Assembly: GCF_902506205.1 (NCBI RefSeq)
Contig: NZ_LR732816.1
Location: 1,414,106 to 1,478,105 of the forward strand
Source: Brevundimonas sp. G8
GTDB lineage: Bacteria; Pseudomonadota; Alphaproteobacteria; Caulobacterales; Caulobacteraceae
DNA length: 64,000 nt
Direction: 5' to 3'
Position numbers and translations under genes: made by a program. The notes below the pieces were generated by a model. That model was not told where the DNA came from. It did no database searches and saw nothing but the letters and a program-made list of their open reading frames with translations. This document shows positions 16,276-29,034 of the stretch, piece by piece (position 1 is the stretch's first letter; every line of letters begins with the position of its first letter).

Positions 16276-16539
16276 TCAGACCCGGATGTCGAGGTAGGAG
16301 CCGGGCCGCATGATGCGCGGCTCTTCGCGCTGAGGCGGGGCCGCCGGCGCCTCGACCGGGCGGGCGGGGTTGGCGGTGCGGATTGTGGACATGACGGCGG
16401 CGGCGGGCGTGGGGGCCTTTGTCGCCGCAGCCTGGTCCATGGCAGCGCGGAAGAAGGCCGCCTGGGCGTTGCGCGCGCTCGGCAGGTCAAGGCCCGGGGC
16501 GGGCAGGTTCAGCGGCAGGCCGGTGCGAATCGCGCTCAT
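16276..16539 (-). CDS. Small hypothetical protein
   Basis: I do not recognise this 87-residue protein. It is Ala/Pro-rich with a compact C-terminus (EEPRIMRPGSYLDIRV) that looks conserved in character, and its codon use has the strong GC3 bias of real genes here. There is no signal peptide or TM segment. The ribosome site upstream of ATG 16539 is weak. It lies between the convergent M48 gene, whose stop it abuts, and the end of ccmG on the same strand. Confidence 0.55.
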   Translation of the reverse strand: MSAIRTGLPLNLPAPGLDLPSARNAQAAFFRAAMDQAAATKAPTPAAAVMSTIRTANPARPVEAPAAPPQREEPRIMRPGSYLDIRV

Positions 16540-16592
16540 GCCGGTATGGTTAATGGAAACCCTCGAAAAAGGGTTAACGCGCGTTCAGGGGA

Positions 16593-17153
16593 TCACTGAG
16601 GGCGAGGCGCCGGGCGCGGCGGAGCTTGCATGGAGGCGACCAGCCGCTCGATGTCGGCGTCGTCCAGCAGGGGGCCGGACTGTTTGGCTGTGATCCGGCC
16701 CATGGCGTCGACGGCGAAGGTCTCGGGCACGCCGGAAATGCCCAGGTCCAGACCTGCACGCCCCTCCCGGTCCACCAGAACCATCGAATAGGGGTCGCCC
16801 ATCTCGTCCAGGAAGGCGCGGGTCGCGACCGGCTCGTCCTTGTAGGCGATGCCGACGACGGCGATGCCTTGCGCCTTCAGCGCCAGCAGTTTTGGATGTT
16901 CGATCCGGCACGGCGCGCACCAGGAGGCGAAGACATTGACCAGCATGGGTCGACCGACGCCGGCGGTCTTCAGGTCCAGATTGCCCGGCCCCGCCTGATC
17001 GCCCGACAGCAGGGGCAGGACGGTCTCGGGGATGGTCTGGCCGACCAGGGCGTCAGGCTTGAAGGCCGGATCGCGCTTCAGCGACCAGCCGACGAAAAGG
17101 GCCGCCAACGCCGCGAGCACGACTAGTGGGAGGATGGCCAGCCAGCGGTTCAC
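16593..17153 (-). CDS. ccmG: Thiol:disulfide interchange protein CcmG/DsbE
   Basis: This is a periplasmic thioredoxin-fold protein that keeps apocytochrome c or CcmH reduced during heme attachment. The 186-residue chain has an N-terminal membrane anchor (WLAILPLVVLAALAALFVG), the redox motif FASWCAPCR (Cys79, Cys82) and the CcmG-specific GVPETF. It starts with GTG 17153, overlapping the ccmD stop in GTGA, so it is translationally coupled. It ends the ccmABCDG operon. ccmE, ccmF and ccmH are not in this window. Confidence 0.93.
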   Translation of the reverse strand: MNRWLAILPLVVLAALAALFVGWSLKRDPAFKPDALVGQTIPETVLPLLSGDQAGPGNLDLKTAGVGRPMLVNVFASWCAPCRIEHPKLLALKAQGIAVVGIAYKDEPVATRAFLDEMGDPYSMVLVDREGRAGLDLGISGVPETFAVDAMGRITAKQSGPLLDDADIERLVASMQAPPRPAPRPQ

Positions 17154-17368
17154 TTTTTTGGCCCTATCGCGCTTCGCGCTACTTGAGGGCGGTTGGGGCC
17201 TGCTTCTTCTGGCGACGGGGTTTGGTTCGTCTCCAGCTTGGCCAGTTCACGCTTCCATTTGCGGGAGGCGATGACGGCGCGGGCGGTCAGGGCGGCCAGG
17301 ACAAGGGCGCTGACGCCCCAGGCGGGCCAGACGAAGGCGGCGTAGGGGGTCATGTCGAGATCGAGCAT
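17150..17368 (-). CDS. ccmD: Heme exporter protein CcmD
   Basis: This is a small single-TM subunit that helps release heme-loaded CcmE from CcmABC. It begins MLDLDMTPYAAFVWPAWG, which matches CcmD, with one TM helix (residues 12-32) and a basic start of the cytoplasmic tail (RKWKRELAKLE). At 72 residues it is longer than typical CcmD, because the last codons (QVARSAIGPKK) are encoded by a copy of the 36-bp repeat F. The start follows directly on the ccmC stop; an internal ATG would begin at MTPYAAF. Confidence 0.88.
   Translation of the reverse strand: MLDLDMTPYAAFVWPAWGVSALVLAALTARAVIASRKWKRELAKLETNQTPSPEEAGPNRPQVARSAIGPKK
17154..17190 (+). repeat. Short 36-bp repeat, family F (copy 2), inside ccmD
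   Basis: TTTGGCCCTATCGCGCTTCG continuing CGCTACTTGAGGGC matches the copies at 12868-12903 and 54829-54863. It lies inside the 3' end of ccmD and ends just before the ccmG start codon. Confidence 0.75.
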
Positions 17369-18088
17369 CTAGGCCTCTTGAGCCGAACGGGCGCGCAGGG
17401 TCATGACGCGGCGACGGCGGATCTCGGTGCGGATGGCCGTCAGCCACAGGGCCGCAAACAGCACCCCATAGGCCGCCAGCATGGTCAGGAAGGGCGGCAG
17501 ATAGACCGGGTCCAGGCCCGATGATCCGGGGGTCAGGAAGCTGGCGGGCTGATGCAGGGTGTTCCACCAATCGACCGAGAATTTGACGATCGGCAGGTTG
17601 ATCAGGCCGACGAGGCCCAGGACGGCGGCGGCGCGCCCGGCCTTCTGCTCGTCGTCGATCGAGGCCCTCAGCGCCATATAGCCAAGGTAGAAGAGGAACA
17701 GCACCAGCACGCTGGTCAGGCGCGCGTCCCACACCCACCACGTTCCCCACATCGGCTGGCCCCACAGCGAGCCGGTGAACAGGGCCAGGGCCGTGAAGGC
17801 GGCGCCCGGCAGGGCGGCGGCGCGGGCGGCGGCGTCGGCCAGGGCATGACGAAACACCAGGGCGAAGAAGCTGGAGACGCCAAGGGCCGCATAGGCGCCC
17901 AGGCCCCAGACGGCGGCGGGGACGTGGACGAACATGATCCGCACCGTGTCGCCCTGCTGATAATCGGCCGGGACGGAGAAGCTGAGCCAGGCGCCGACGC
18001 TCAGCAATACGGCGGCGAGCCCCCACAGGACGGGCGTCAACGGGCCGGTGAAAGCCATGAAGCGCTGCGGGTTGGACAGGCCGAACAT
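17369..18088 (-). CDS. ccmC: Heme ABC transporter permease CcmC
   Basis: This six-TM inner-membrane protein presents heme to CcmE. The 239-residue chain has the heme-handling tryptophan-rich motif WGTWWVWDARLTS between helices, with flanking periplasmic histidines in MFVHVPAAVWG and WWNTLHQPASF. The length is normal for the family. Its stop is immediately followed by the ccmD start. It is preceded by ccmB with a 39-base gap. Confidence 0.95.
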   Translation of the reverse strand: MFGLSNPQRFMAFTGPLTPVLWGLAAVLLSVGAWLSFSVPADYQQGDTVRIMFVHVPAAVWGLGAYAALGVSSFFALVFRHALADAAARAAALPGAAFTALALFTGSLWGQPMWGTWWVWDARLTSVLVLFLFYLGYMALRASIDDEQKAGRAAAVLGLVGLINLPIVKFSVDWWNTLHQPASFLTPGSSGLDPVYLPPFLTMLAAYGVLFAALWLTAIRTEIRRRRVMTLRARSAQEA

Positions 18089-18127
18089 CGATTCAGCGCT
18101 TACGCGGCGAAGGGCTGACGGGCAAGC

Positions 18128-18838
18128 TCACCCTTGCGCGTTCCGAACGGCGGCCGCTCCGGCGAAGGGGGCGATGACGGCGGCGAAGAGGACATAGGCG
18201 CAGAGCAGGGCCAGGGCCGGGCCGACCGGCTGGCTAGATGCGGCGCGTTCCAGGGCGCCGGCGCCGAAAACCACGGGCGGGATGAACAGGGGCAGGACGA
18301 CCACGGCGATCAGCAGGCCGCCGCGTTTGGCGCCCAACGCGAGCGCTGCGCCCAGCGCGCCGGTGAAGGCGAAACCCGCCCCGCCGATCAGGGCGGTCAG
18401 AGCGGTCAGAGGCGTCAGCGACGCCGGCAGGCCCAGGGCCAGGGCGGCGACGGGCGCGGTCAGGGCGAGCGGCAGGCCGACGGCGATCCACTGGGCCACG
18501 GCCTTGATCAGGACGACGTGCTCCAGCGACAGATGGCCGAGCGCCAGCAGGTCCAGGCCGCCGTCCTCCATGTCGCGCTCGAACAGCCGCTCCAGCGACA
18601 GCAGAGACGCCAGGGCCAGGGCCAGCCAGGCCACGCCGCCCGCGACGGGGCCGAGCGTGCGCGGGTCGCCGCCGGCCGCCAACGGCAGGATGGCGGTCAG
18701 ACAGGCGAAGAAACCGCAGGCCAGCAGCGGCCCGCCGCCCCCGCCCCAGGCCAGGTCCAGTTCGCGCTCCAGCAGGACGCGCGTGGCGCCCCGCAGGCCG
18801 GGCGGGCGCGGTTCCTGATCGGCGTCGCGGCGGCTCAT
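18128..18838 (-). CDS. ccmB: Heme exporter protein CcmB
   Basis: This is the permease subunit that works with CcmA and CcmC in cytochrome c maturation. The 236-residue protein has six hydrophobic segments and the CcmB N-terminal pattern RVLLERELDLAW, plus SLLSLERLFERDMEDGGLDLL. The start ATG 18838 overlaps the ccmA stop in ATGA, showing translational coupling. The longer upstream frame overlaps ccmA and is a shadow. Confidence 0.93.
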   Translation of the reverse strand: MSRRDADQEPRPPGLRGATRVLLERELDLAWGGGGGPLLACGFFACLTAILPLAAGGDPRTLGPVAGGVAWLALALASLLSLERLFERDMEDGGLDLLALGHLSLEHVVLIKAVAQWIAVGLPLALTAPVAALALGLPASLTPLTALTALIGGAGFAFTGALGAALALGAKRGGLLIAVVVLPLFIPPVVFGAGALERAASSQPVGPALALLCAYVLFAAVIAPFAGAAAVRNAQG

Positions 18839-19458
18839 TTCAGGCTCCCCAGATCGAGAGCGCGGGTCGGCAGGGGCAGGGGGTCGTGGACGGCGGCGAC
18901 GATCAGCCCGTCGGCGTCGAGATGGCGCTGCATCTGTTCGGCGAAGGCCTCGCGCCAGCGAGTGTCCAGCGGCGCCATCGGCTCGTCCAGCAGCCACAGG
19001 GCGCGCGGCGATCCGACCAGCCGGCCCATGGCCAGGCGGCGGCGCTGGCCGGCGGACAGACGCCGCACCTCCAGGTCCAGAAGGGGTTTCAGGCCGAAAG
19101 CTTCGACGGCGTGATCGAGGCCGTACTGGGTGTGGCCCAGCCAGTCGCACTGGAAGCCCAGCTCCTCGCGCGCCGTGCGGCCGCCCTTCAGCCCGTCAAG
19201 ATGACCGAGAAAATGGGTTTCGCGTCCGCGCGCTTCACGGGCGTCCAGTGGATTGCCGTCGCCGTCATGAAAGGCGACCGTTCCGGCGTCGGGCCGCAGC
19301 AGGCCGGCGATGGTCCGCAACAGGCTGGTCTTGCCCGCGCCGTTCGCCCCGGTCAGGGCCAGGATCTCGCCGGCGCGCAGCGTGAGGTCGAGGCCATGGA
19401 ACAGCCGCCGCTCGCCGCGCGAGACGGTCAGGTCGGAGAGGGTGAGGGTGTGGATCAT
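18835..19458 (-). CDS. ccmA: Heme ABC exporter ATP-binding protein CcmA
   Basis: This ATPase powers the CcmABCD complex that releases holo-CcmE. The 207 residues hold Walker A GANGAGKT (37-44), the signature LSAGQRRRLAMGRL, and Walker B LWLLDEPMAPLD. It is the first gene of the ccmABCDG operon and is transcribed away from acnA, with a shared intergenic region of about 210 bases. Confidence 0.95.
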   Translation of the reverse strand: MIHTLTLSDLTVSRGERRLFHGLDLTLRAGEILALTGANGAGKTSLLRTIAGLLRPDAGTVAFHDGDGNPLDAREARGRETHFLGHLDGLKGGRTAREELGFQCDWLGHTQYGLDHAVEAFGLKPLLDLEVRRLSAGQRRRLAMGRLVGSPRALWLLDEPMAPLDTRWREAFAEQMQRHLDADGLIVAAVHDPLPLPTRALDLGSLK

Positions 19459-19525
19459 CTAAGTTCCGCCAAGCTCGCGGAATCTGCGAACCCTTCTCAA
19501 TGTCCCTGTCGAGGGTGTGGACACA

Positions 19526-19554
19526 TGGACGGTGCGATCCCGTGGAGCTATAGG
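19526..19554 (+). promoter_or_regulatory. Candidate promoter of acnA
   Basis: TGGACG at 19526-19531 and GCTATAGG (TATAGG at 19549-19554) are 17 bases apart. They match the Caulobacter TTGACG / GCTANA pattern with one mismatch in the -35. The distance to the acnA start leaves a leader of about 105 bases. Confidence 0.5.
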
Positions 19555-19667
19555 CACGGTCGCCGCAGCAGGCTTTCGCCGCGCGCGCAGGGGCCCTGTG
19601 AGCCGCTGCGTCTGTCGCGCGAAGGCGCAACCGGATTGTCGGGCGGCGCTGACCAGAGGAAGACTCC

Positions 19668-22394
<2,727 letters not shown>

Positions 22395-22415
22395 GCAGCG
22401 GTCTGCTGAGATGAA

Positions 22416-22454
22416 GAAAGGGCCGGCGGAGCGATCCGCCGGCCCTTTTGTTTG
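22416..22454 (+). terminator. Terminator after acnA
   Basis: A stem of AAAGGGCCGGCGGA with TCCGCCGGCCCTTT closes a GCGA loop and is followed by TTGTTTG. It lies 24 bases after the acnA stop and can also serve the convergent dehydrogenase gene. Confidence 0.85.
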
Positions 22455-22469
22455 TCCGAAGACGGTGGG

Positions 22470-23843
22470 TCAGCCGGCGCTGACGACCACCAGCTTGCGG
22501 TTGACGAACTCCTTGATGCCGACGTCACCCAGCTCGCGGCCGAAGCCCGAGCGTTTGACGCCGCCGAACGGCAGCTCGGGCATCGAGGTCGTGGTGGTGT
22601 TGATGAAGACCATGCCGGTCTCGATCCGCGAGGCCAGCTTGCGGGCGCGGGCCGTGTCGCCCGAGAAGATCGACCCGCCCAGGCCGAAGCGGGAATCGTT
22701 GGCCAGGGCCACGACCGCATCGTCGTCCTCGACCACGAAGACCTGGGCCACGGGGCCGAAGAATTCTTCGTAGAAGGCCGGGTTGTCGCGGGCGACGTCG
22801 GTCAGGACGGTGGGTTCGTAGAAGAAGCCGGTGCGGTCTGCCGGCTTGCCGCCGATCACCGCCTTGGCGCCGTGCTGAACCGCCTCGTCCACCTGTTTTG
22901 TCAGCGTTTTCAGCGCGTCCTCGGACGACAGCGGACCCAGGACGGTGGCCTCGTCCAGCGGGTCGCCCATGACGGCGCTCTTCATGCCCTCGACGAAGCC
23001 GGTGGTGAAGGCGTCGGCGACAGACTTCTGGACGATGAAGCGTTTGGAGCCGGTGCAGACCTGGCCCGCGTTGGACAGCCGCCCCTCGACGCCTGCCGCG
23101 ACGGCCTTTTCGATGTCGGCGTCGTCCAGCACCACGAAGACGTCGCTGCCGCCCAACTCCAGCGTGGACTTCTTCAGCATTTCCGAAGCGCGGGCCGAGA
23201 CCTTGGACCCTGCGCCCTCCGACCCGGTCAGGGCCACGCCCTGGATGCGGTCGTCGCCGATCAGTTCGGCGACCTTGTCCGAGGAGATGTAGAGGTTGGC
23301 GACGAAGCCCTCAGGGGCTCCGGCTTCCTGGACCAGTTCGGCGAAGCGGGCGGCGCAGCGCGGCACGATGCCAGCGTGCTTGTAGAGCACCGGATTGCCC
23401 ACCGCGATGGCGGGGGCGACGACGCGGATCAGCTGATAGATGGGGAAGTTCCACGGCTCGACCGCCAGAAGCACGCCGACGGGATGGAACTCGACCCAGG
23501 CCTCGCCCAGCTCGCTGTCGATCTTCTGGGGTTTCAAAAAGTCGGCGGCCTTTTCGGCATAATAGGCGGCGATACCGGCGCACAGGTCGATCTCGCCTTG
23601 CCCTTGGGCCAGGGGCTTGCCCATCTCCTCGGCGATGGTGCGGGCCAGGCTGTCACGGTTCTCGGTCAGCAGGGCCGACAGCGACTTCAGCACGGCGAGG
23701 CGCGGCTGGATGTCGCCTTGGGACCAGTCGGAGCGGAAGACGGCGTCGGCCTTGGCCAGAGCCGCCTCGACGGCGTCGTCCGAGTGTTCGGCGTATTCCT
23801 CGACCGTCTGTTCGGTGAAGGGATTGAGGGTGCGATAGGCCAT
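22470..23843 (-). CDS. NAD(P)-dependent succinate-semialdehyde/aldehyde dehydrogenase
   Basis: This 457-residue aldehyde dehydrogenase oxidises an aldehyde, most likely succinate semialdehyde, to the acid in the cytoplasm. Catalytic residues are visible: Asn132 (EPWNFP), Glu229 (LELGGSD) and Cys263 (NAGQVCTGSKRF). It belongs to the shorter SSADH class starting MAYRTLNPFTEQ. Substrate assignment rests on overall similarity and is inference. I chose ATG 23843 after AGGACG; the upstream extension lies over the neighbouring gene. No GABA transaminase gene is adjacent. Confidence 0.9.
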   Translation of the reverse strand: MAYRTLNPFTEQTVEEYAEHSDDAVEAALAKADAVFRSDWSQGDIQPRLAVLKSLSALLTENRDSLARTIAEEMGKPLAQGQGEIDLCAGIAAYYAEKAADFLKPQKIDSELGEAWVEFHPVGVLLAVEPWNFPIYQLIRVVAPAIAVGNPVLYKHAGIVPRCAARFAELVQEAGAPEGFVANLYISSDKVAELIGDDRIQGVALTGSEGAGSKVSARASEMLKKSTLELGGSDVFVVLDDADIEKAVAAGVEGRLSNAGQVCTGSKRFIVQKSVADAFTTGFVEGMKSAVMGDPLDEATVLGPLSSEDALKTLTKQVDEAVQHGAKAVIGGKPADRTGFFYEPTVLTDVARDNPAFYEEFFGPVAQVFVVEDDDAVVALANDSRFGLGGSIFSGDTARARKLASRIETGMVFINTTTTSMPELPFGGVKRSGFGRELGDVGIKEFVNRKLVVVSAG

Positions 23844-23952
23844 GCGGCGTCCTGAAGCTTCGGTCGGACGCCCGGGGGCGGCGCCGATCCGTTGTCTAAG
23901 GAAACGAACGCCTGCTGGGCGGGGCGGTTGCCCCGCCCTTTCGCCGAATGTC

Positions 23953-24204
23953 TCAGTCCGCGTCGCTGAAGGGCGGCGGCAGCTGGCCGGACTTGAAGAT
24001 GATGGTCGGCTCCTCGTCGTAGTCGCCCATTTCGGTGTCGGCGGAGACGGCGAAGGCGACGACGCCCAGGCGCAAAGGCGCCAGACGTTCGGCCTTGCGA
24101 CGCGCCTCCTCGGCGTCCTTGCAGCCCACCTGCTGTTCGGCGCGAAGGGCCTTGCCCCGGCCTTGGACATAGGCCTGGACGATATAGACGGTTTCAGTTG
24201 CCAT
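23953..24204 (-). CDS. Conserved hypothetical protein
   Basis: I do not recognise a named family for this 83-residue soluble protein. It reads METVYIVQAY-like at the start (MATETVYIVQAYVQGRG), has an AEEARRKAERLA helix, and ends with GDYDEEPTIIFKSGQLPPPF. Its balanced composition and GC3 bias support a real gene. I chose ATG 24204, which removes an unlikely 33-residue extension. It is upstream of the aldehyde dehydrogenase on the same strand with a gap of about 110 bases. Confidence 0.7.
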   Translation of the reverse strand: MATETVYIVQAYVQGRGKALRAEQQVGCKDAEEARRKAERLAPLRLGVVAFAVSADTEMGDYDEEPTIIFKSGQLPPPFSDAD

Positions 24205-24368
24205 GCGCTTCCCAAGCGGCCTGTTCGGCGCTGAGGTCAACAGGGCCAGTCCAGTTTCAGCGCCTCGGCCTCCGTCGGAGGCACGGCCCACGCCGATAGT
24301 CATTTCAGCGAATATCGAGCACTGTTCGTTTAGGCGAGCGATTCAAGCGCCCGCCGTTTGGGGGATTC

Positions 24369-25652
24369 ATGAGACACGCAACGGCTCTGGCGCTTGCTAT
24401 TTCTCTGCTGTTCGGTGGTCTCGCATCGGCATCGGAACCGCTCGATCCTCGGCGTGTCGTGGATGAGGTGGCGAACGCGATCGAAGCCAATTATTTTGAT
24501 GTGGCGGATGCGAGGACCGCCGCCTCGGCCCTGCGCATGGAGGCCGAAAACGGCGCTTACGACCGATACTCGGACAGTGAGCAGTTGGCCGTTGCGCTGA
24601 CCCGGCGTCTGAAGCCTATCGATGGGCATTTCGGCGTCGCTGGACCGCCGTCGGAGCCTACCCCCAAAGAAGAAGCTGCTTTGCATATCGACTATGAGGA
24701 CCAGGTTCGGCGGATCAATTATGGATTTAGAAGCCTGGAGATACTGCCGGGCAATATCGGCTATATCGATCTGAGGTTCTTTGCGGACATTGATTTCGAT
24801 GCTCCCGAGAGTCCCGAAAAACTGGCGGCCGATGCTGCGCTACAGACCTTGGCGCATGCCGATGCGGTGATCATCGACCTGCGGGACAATGGCGGGGGAT
24901 CGCCTGCTATGGCCATGTATTTGGCCAGCGCCTTTCTGCCTCCACACACCGACGCCTATATGTTCGAGCGCGACCGCATCGGGACCGAAACCAGTCTGCG
25001 GCCTGCCGAGCCTTACACCCGGCCACGTATCGACGTGCCTTTGATCATCCTTATCAGCGCGCGTTCAGCCTCTGCGGCCGAAGCCCTCCCCTACATGCTG
25101 CAATCCGCCGGGCGGGCGACGATCGTCGGTCAGCCGAGCATGGGAGCGGCCAGTATGGCGCGACCGATTGCAACGCCATCCGGGTTCTCGGTTTTCGTGC
25201 CCTTCGCCGTGACCCTCAGCCCTCTGACCCAGACAAACTGGGAGCGATCCGGCGTCCAGCCCGACATCGTCGGGCCTATAGAGGAGGCTCGAAACCACGG
25301 ATGGGCTCTGGCCTTGCACAATGTTCTGGATCGAGGCGCGCCAGAGGCGATCGCCATCGAAGATCGCTGGATCATCGAGGCATTGGAAGCGCCGGACTAT
25401 GCGACGCCGCTTGATCCCTACGTCGGTCAGTATGGCGAGGGGCGGGTATTCGTTGAAAATGAGCGGCTGCTGTATCGCCAGGGGCAACGTCCGCCGTGGA
25501 CGCTGCGTGCGCTGTCAACGGATATGTTTACCGTCGAAGGCGAACCGACCCAGCGGGTGCGTTTCAACCGTGATGGGCAAGGTCGGATCAGCGGGCTGAA
25601 TGTCCTGTGGTCGGAGGGTTCGACATCACCAGCCGCATTGCGGCAGGACTAG
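24369..25652 (+). CDS. S41 family peptidase (C-terminal processing/IRBP-like), secreted
   Basis: This 427-residue protein has a signal peptide (cleavage near GLASA|SEP) and a C-terminal-processing-protease core. The features are IDLRDNGGGSPAM (residues 170-182) and the nucleophile region LISARSASAAEAL, with Ser235 just before AAE. No PDZ domain is visible between the helical N-terminal region (DEVANAIEANYFD) and the core, as in IRBP-like S41 members. The gene is lower in GC than its neighbours, hinting at a different origin. It stands alone. The substrate is unknown. Confidence 0.87.
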   Translation: MRHATALALAISLLFGGLASASEPLDPRRVVDEVANAIEANYFDVADARTAASALRMEAENGAYDRYSDSEQLAVALTRRLKPIDGHFGVAGPPSEPTPKEEAALHIDYEDQVRRINYGFRSLEILPGNIGYIDLRFFADIDFDAPESPEKLAADAALQTLAHADAVIIDLRDNGGGSPAMAMYLASAFLPPHTDAYMFERDRIGTETSLRPAEPYTRPRIDVPLIILISARSASAAEALPYMLQSAGRATIVGQPSMGAASMARPIATPSGFSVFVPFAVTLSPLTQTNWERSGVQPDIVGPIEEARNHGWALALHNVLDRGAPEAIAIEDRWIIEALEAPDYATPLDPYVGQYGEGRVFVENERLLYRQGQRPPWTLRALSTDMFTVEGEPTQRVRFNRDGQGRISGLNVLWSEGSTSPAALRQD

Positions 25653-25659
25653 CGTCCGG

Positions 25660-26559
25660 TCAGTCCAGTTTCAGCGCTTCGGCCAGCAGTCGGGCCTCGG
25701 CGGCGCGGCTGGAGCCGGCGCGCCAGGCGACGACGATCTCGCGGTGGGGCGGGGCGCCGTCGGCCTGGTTCTCGAAGGCGCGGATGGCGACGGAGGGGGT
25801 GTCGGCGAGACCGGCCTGAACCGCCATCTTGGGCAGGAAGCTGACGCCAAGGCCTGAGCCGACCATCTGGACCAGGGTGTGCAGGCTGGTGGCGGCGAAG
25901 ACGTCGTCGCCACGCGGGGCCTCGATGTCCAGGGCCGCCAGCGCATGGTCGCGCAGGCAATGGCCGTCTTCCAGCAGGATCAGATCCTCGGCCCGCAGCG
26001 CGCCGGGGCGGATGGGGCCAGGCGCGGCCAGGACATGGTCGTGGGGGGCGGCGGCCATGATCTCGTCGTCGCCGATGCGGGCGTGTTCGATGCCCGGCGC
26101 GTCATAGGGCAGGGCGATGACGGCGGCGTCGATCTGACCGGCCTTCAAGGCGGCGATCAGCCGAGGGGTCAGGTCCTCGCGGATGAACAGCTTCAGGCTG
26201 GGATAGGCGGCCTTCACCGACGGCAGTTTGGCGGGCAGCAGGAAGGGGGCGACGGTCGGGATGACGCCCAGGCGGAAGCGGCCGGACAGCAGGCGGCCCG
26301 CGTTCTTGGCCGCCTCGACCAGATCCTCGGTGCGGGCCAGCACGTCCTCGGCGCGGCGCACGGCCTCGGCTCCGACGGCGGTCATGATGACGGCGCCACG
26401 CGCCCGTTCGACCACCGGCGCGCCCAGGATGCGCTCCAACTCCTGCACCCCGGCGCTGAGGGCGGGCTGGCTGACGTGGGCGGCCTCGGCGGCGCGCGAG
26501 AAGCTGCCGTGTTCGGCCAGAAGCTTGAGATATTGGAGCTGACGCAGGGTGGGGAGCAT
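25660..26559 (-). CDS. oxyR: LysR family hydrogen peroxide regulator OxyR, single-cysteine form
   Basis: This 299-residue LysR-type regulator has an N-terminal winged helix (LRQLQYLKLLAEHGSFSRAA...SQPALS) and a periplasmic-binding-like sensor domain. The OxyR fingerprint LLEDGHCLRDHAL contains the peroxidatic Cys201. Position +9, where E. coli OxyR has its resolving cysteine, is Leu210. Cys201 is the only cysteine in the protein, so the classical intramolecular disulfide cannot form. The gene is divergent from katG, the usual OxyR target, and OxyR-like operators lie between them. Confidence 0.9.
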   Translation of the reverse strand: MLPTLRQLQYLKLLAEHGSFSRAAEAAHVSQPALSAGVQELERILGAPVVERARGAVIMTAVGAEAVRRAEDVLARTEDLVEAAKNAGRLLSGRFRLGVIPTVAPFLLPAKLPSVKAAYPSLKLFIREDLTPRLIAALKAGQIDAAVIALPYDAPGIEHARIGDDEIMAAAPHDHVLAAPGPIRPGALRAEDLILLEDGHCLRDHALAALDIEAPRGDDVFAATSLHTLVQMVGSGLGVSFLPKMAVQAGLADTPSVAIRAFENQADGAPPHREIVVAWRAGSSRAAEARLLAEALKLD

Positions 26560-26568
26560 GGGCGTGAG

Positions 26569-26615
26569 ATAGGCCTGTCCTATGCCGACGCCAAGGATAA
26601 TCGATTGGCTTTATC
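26569..26615. promoter_or_regulatory. OxyR-like operator between oxyR and katG
   Basis: ATAG-N7-CTAT at 26569-26583 matches the outer bases of the OxyR half-site consensus. A second dyad, GATAA-N10-TTATC, follows at 26596-26615. They lie 10 bases from the oxyR start and about 90 bases before the katG start, well placed for autorepression and activation. Confidence 0.6.
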
Positions 26616-26622
26616 CGTTTGA

Positions 26623-28974
<2,352 letters not shown>

Positions 28975-28994
28975 GCCTGAGCCGAGACTGAAAG

Positions 28995-29032
28995 CAAGGG
29001 GCCGGCGCCGTCGCAGCGTCCGGCCCTTTGTC
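28995..29032. terminator. Bidirectional terminator between katG and the cyclase gene
   Basis: AAGGGGCCGG and CCGGCCCTTTG form a stem around a 13-base loop, with T/A-rich bases outward. It lies in the 60-base gap between two convergent genes. Confidence 0.6.
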
Positions 29033-29034
29033 GT

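Noticed and set aside
22470..24215. A fused 581-residue aldehyde dehydrogenase
   Set aside because: The first 124 residues are a shadow of the small gene at 23953-24204; the family N-terminus begins at 23843.
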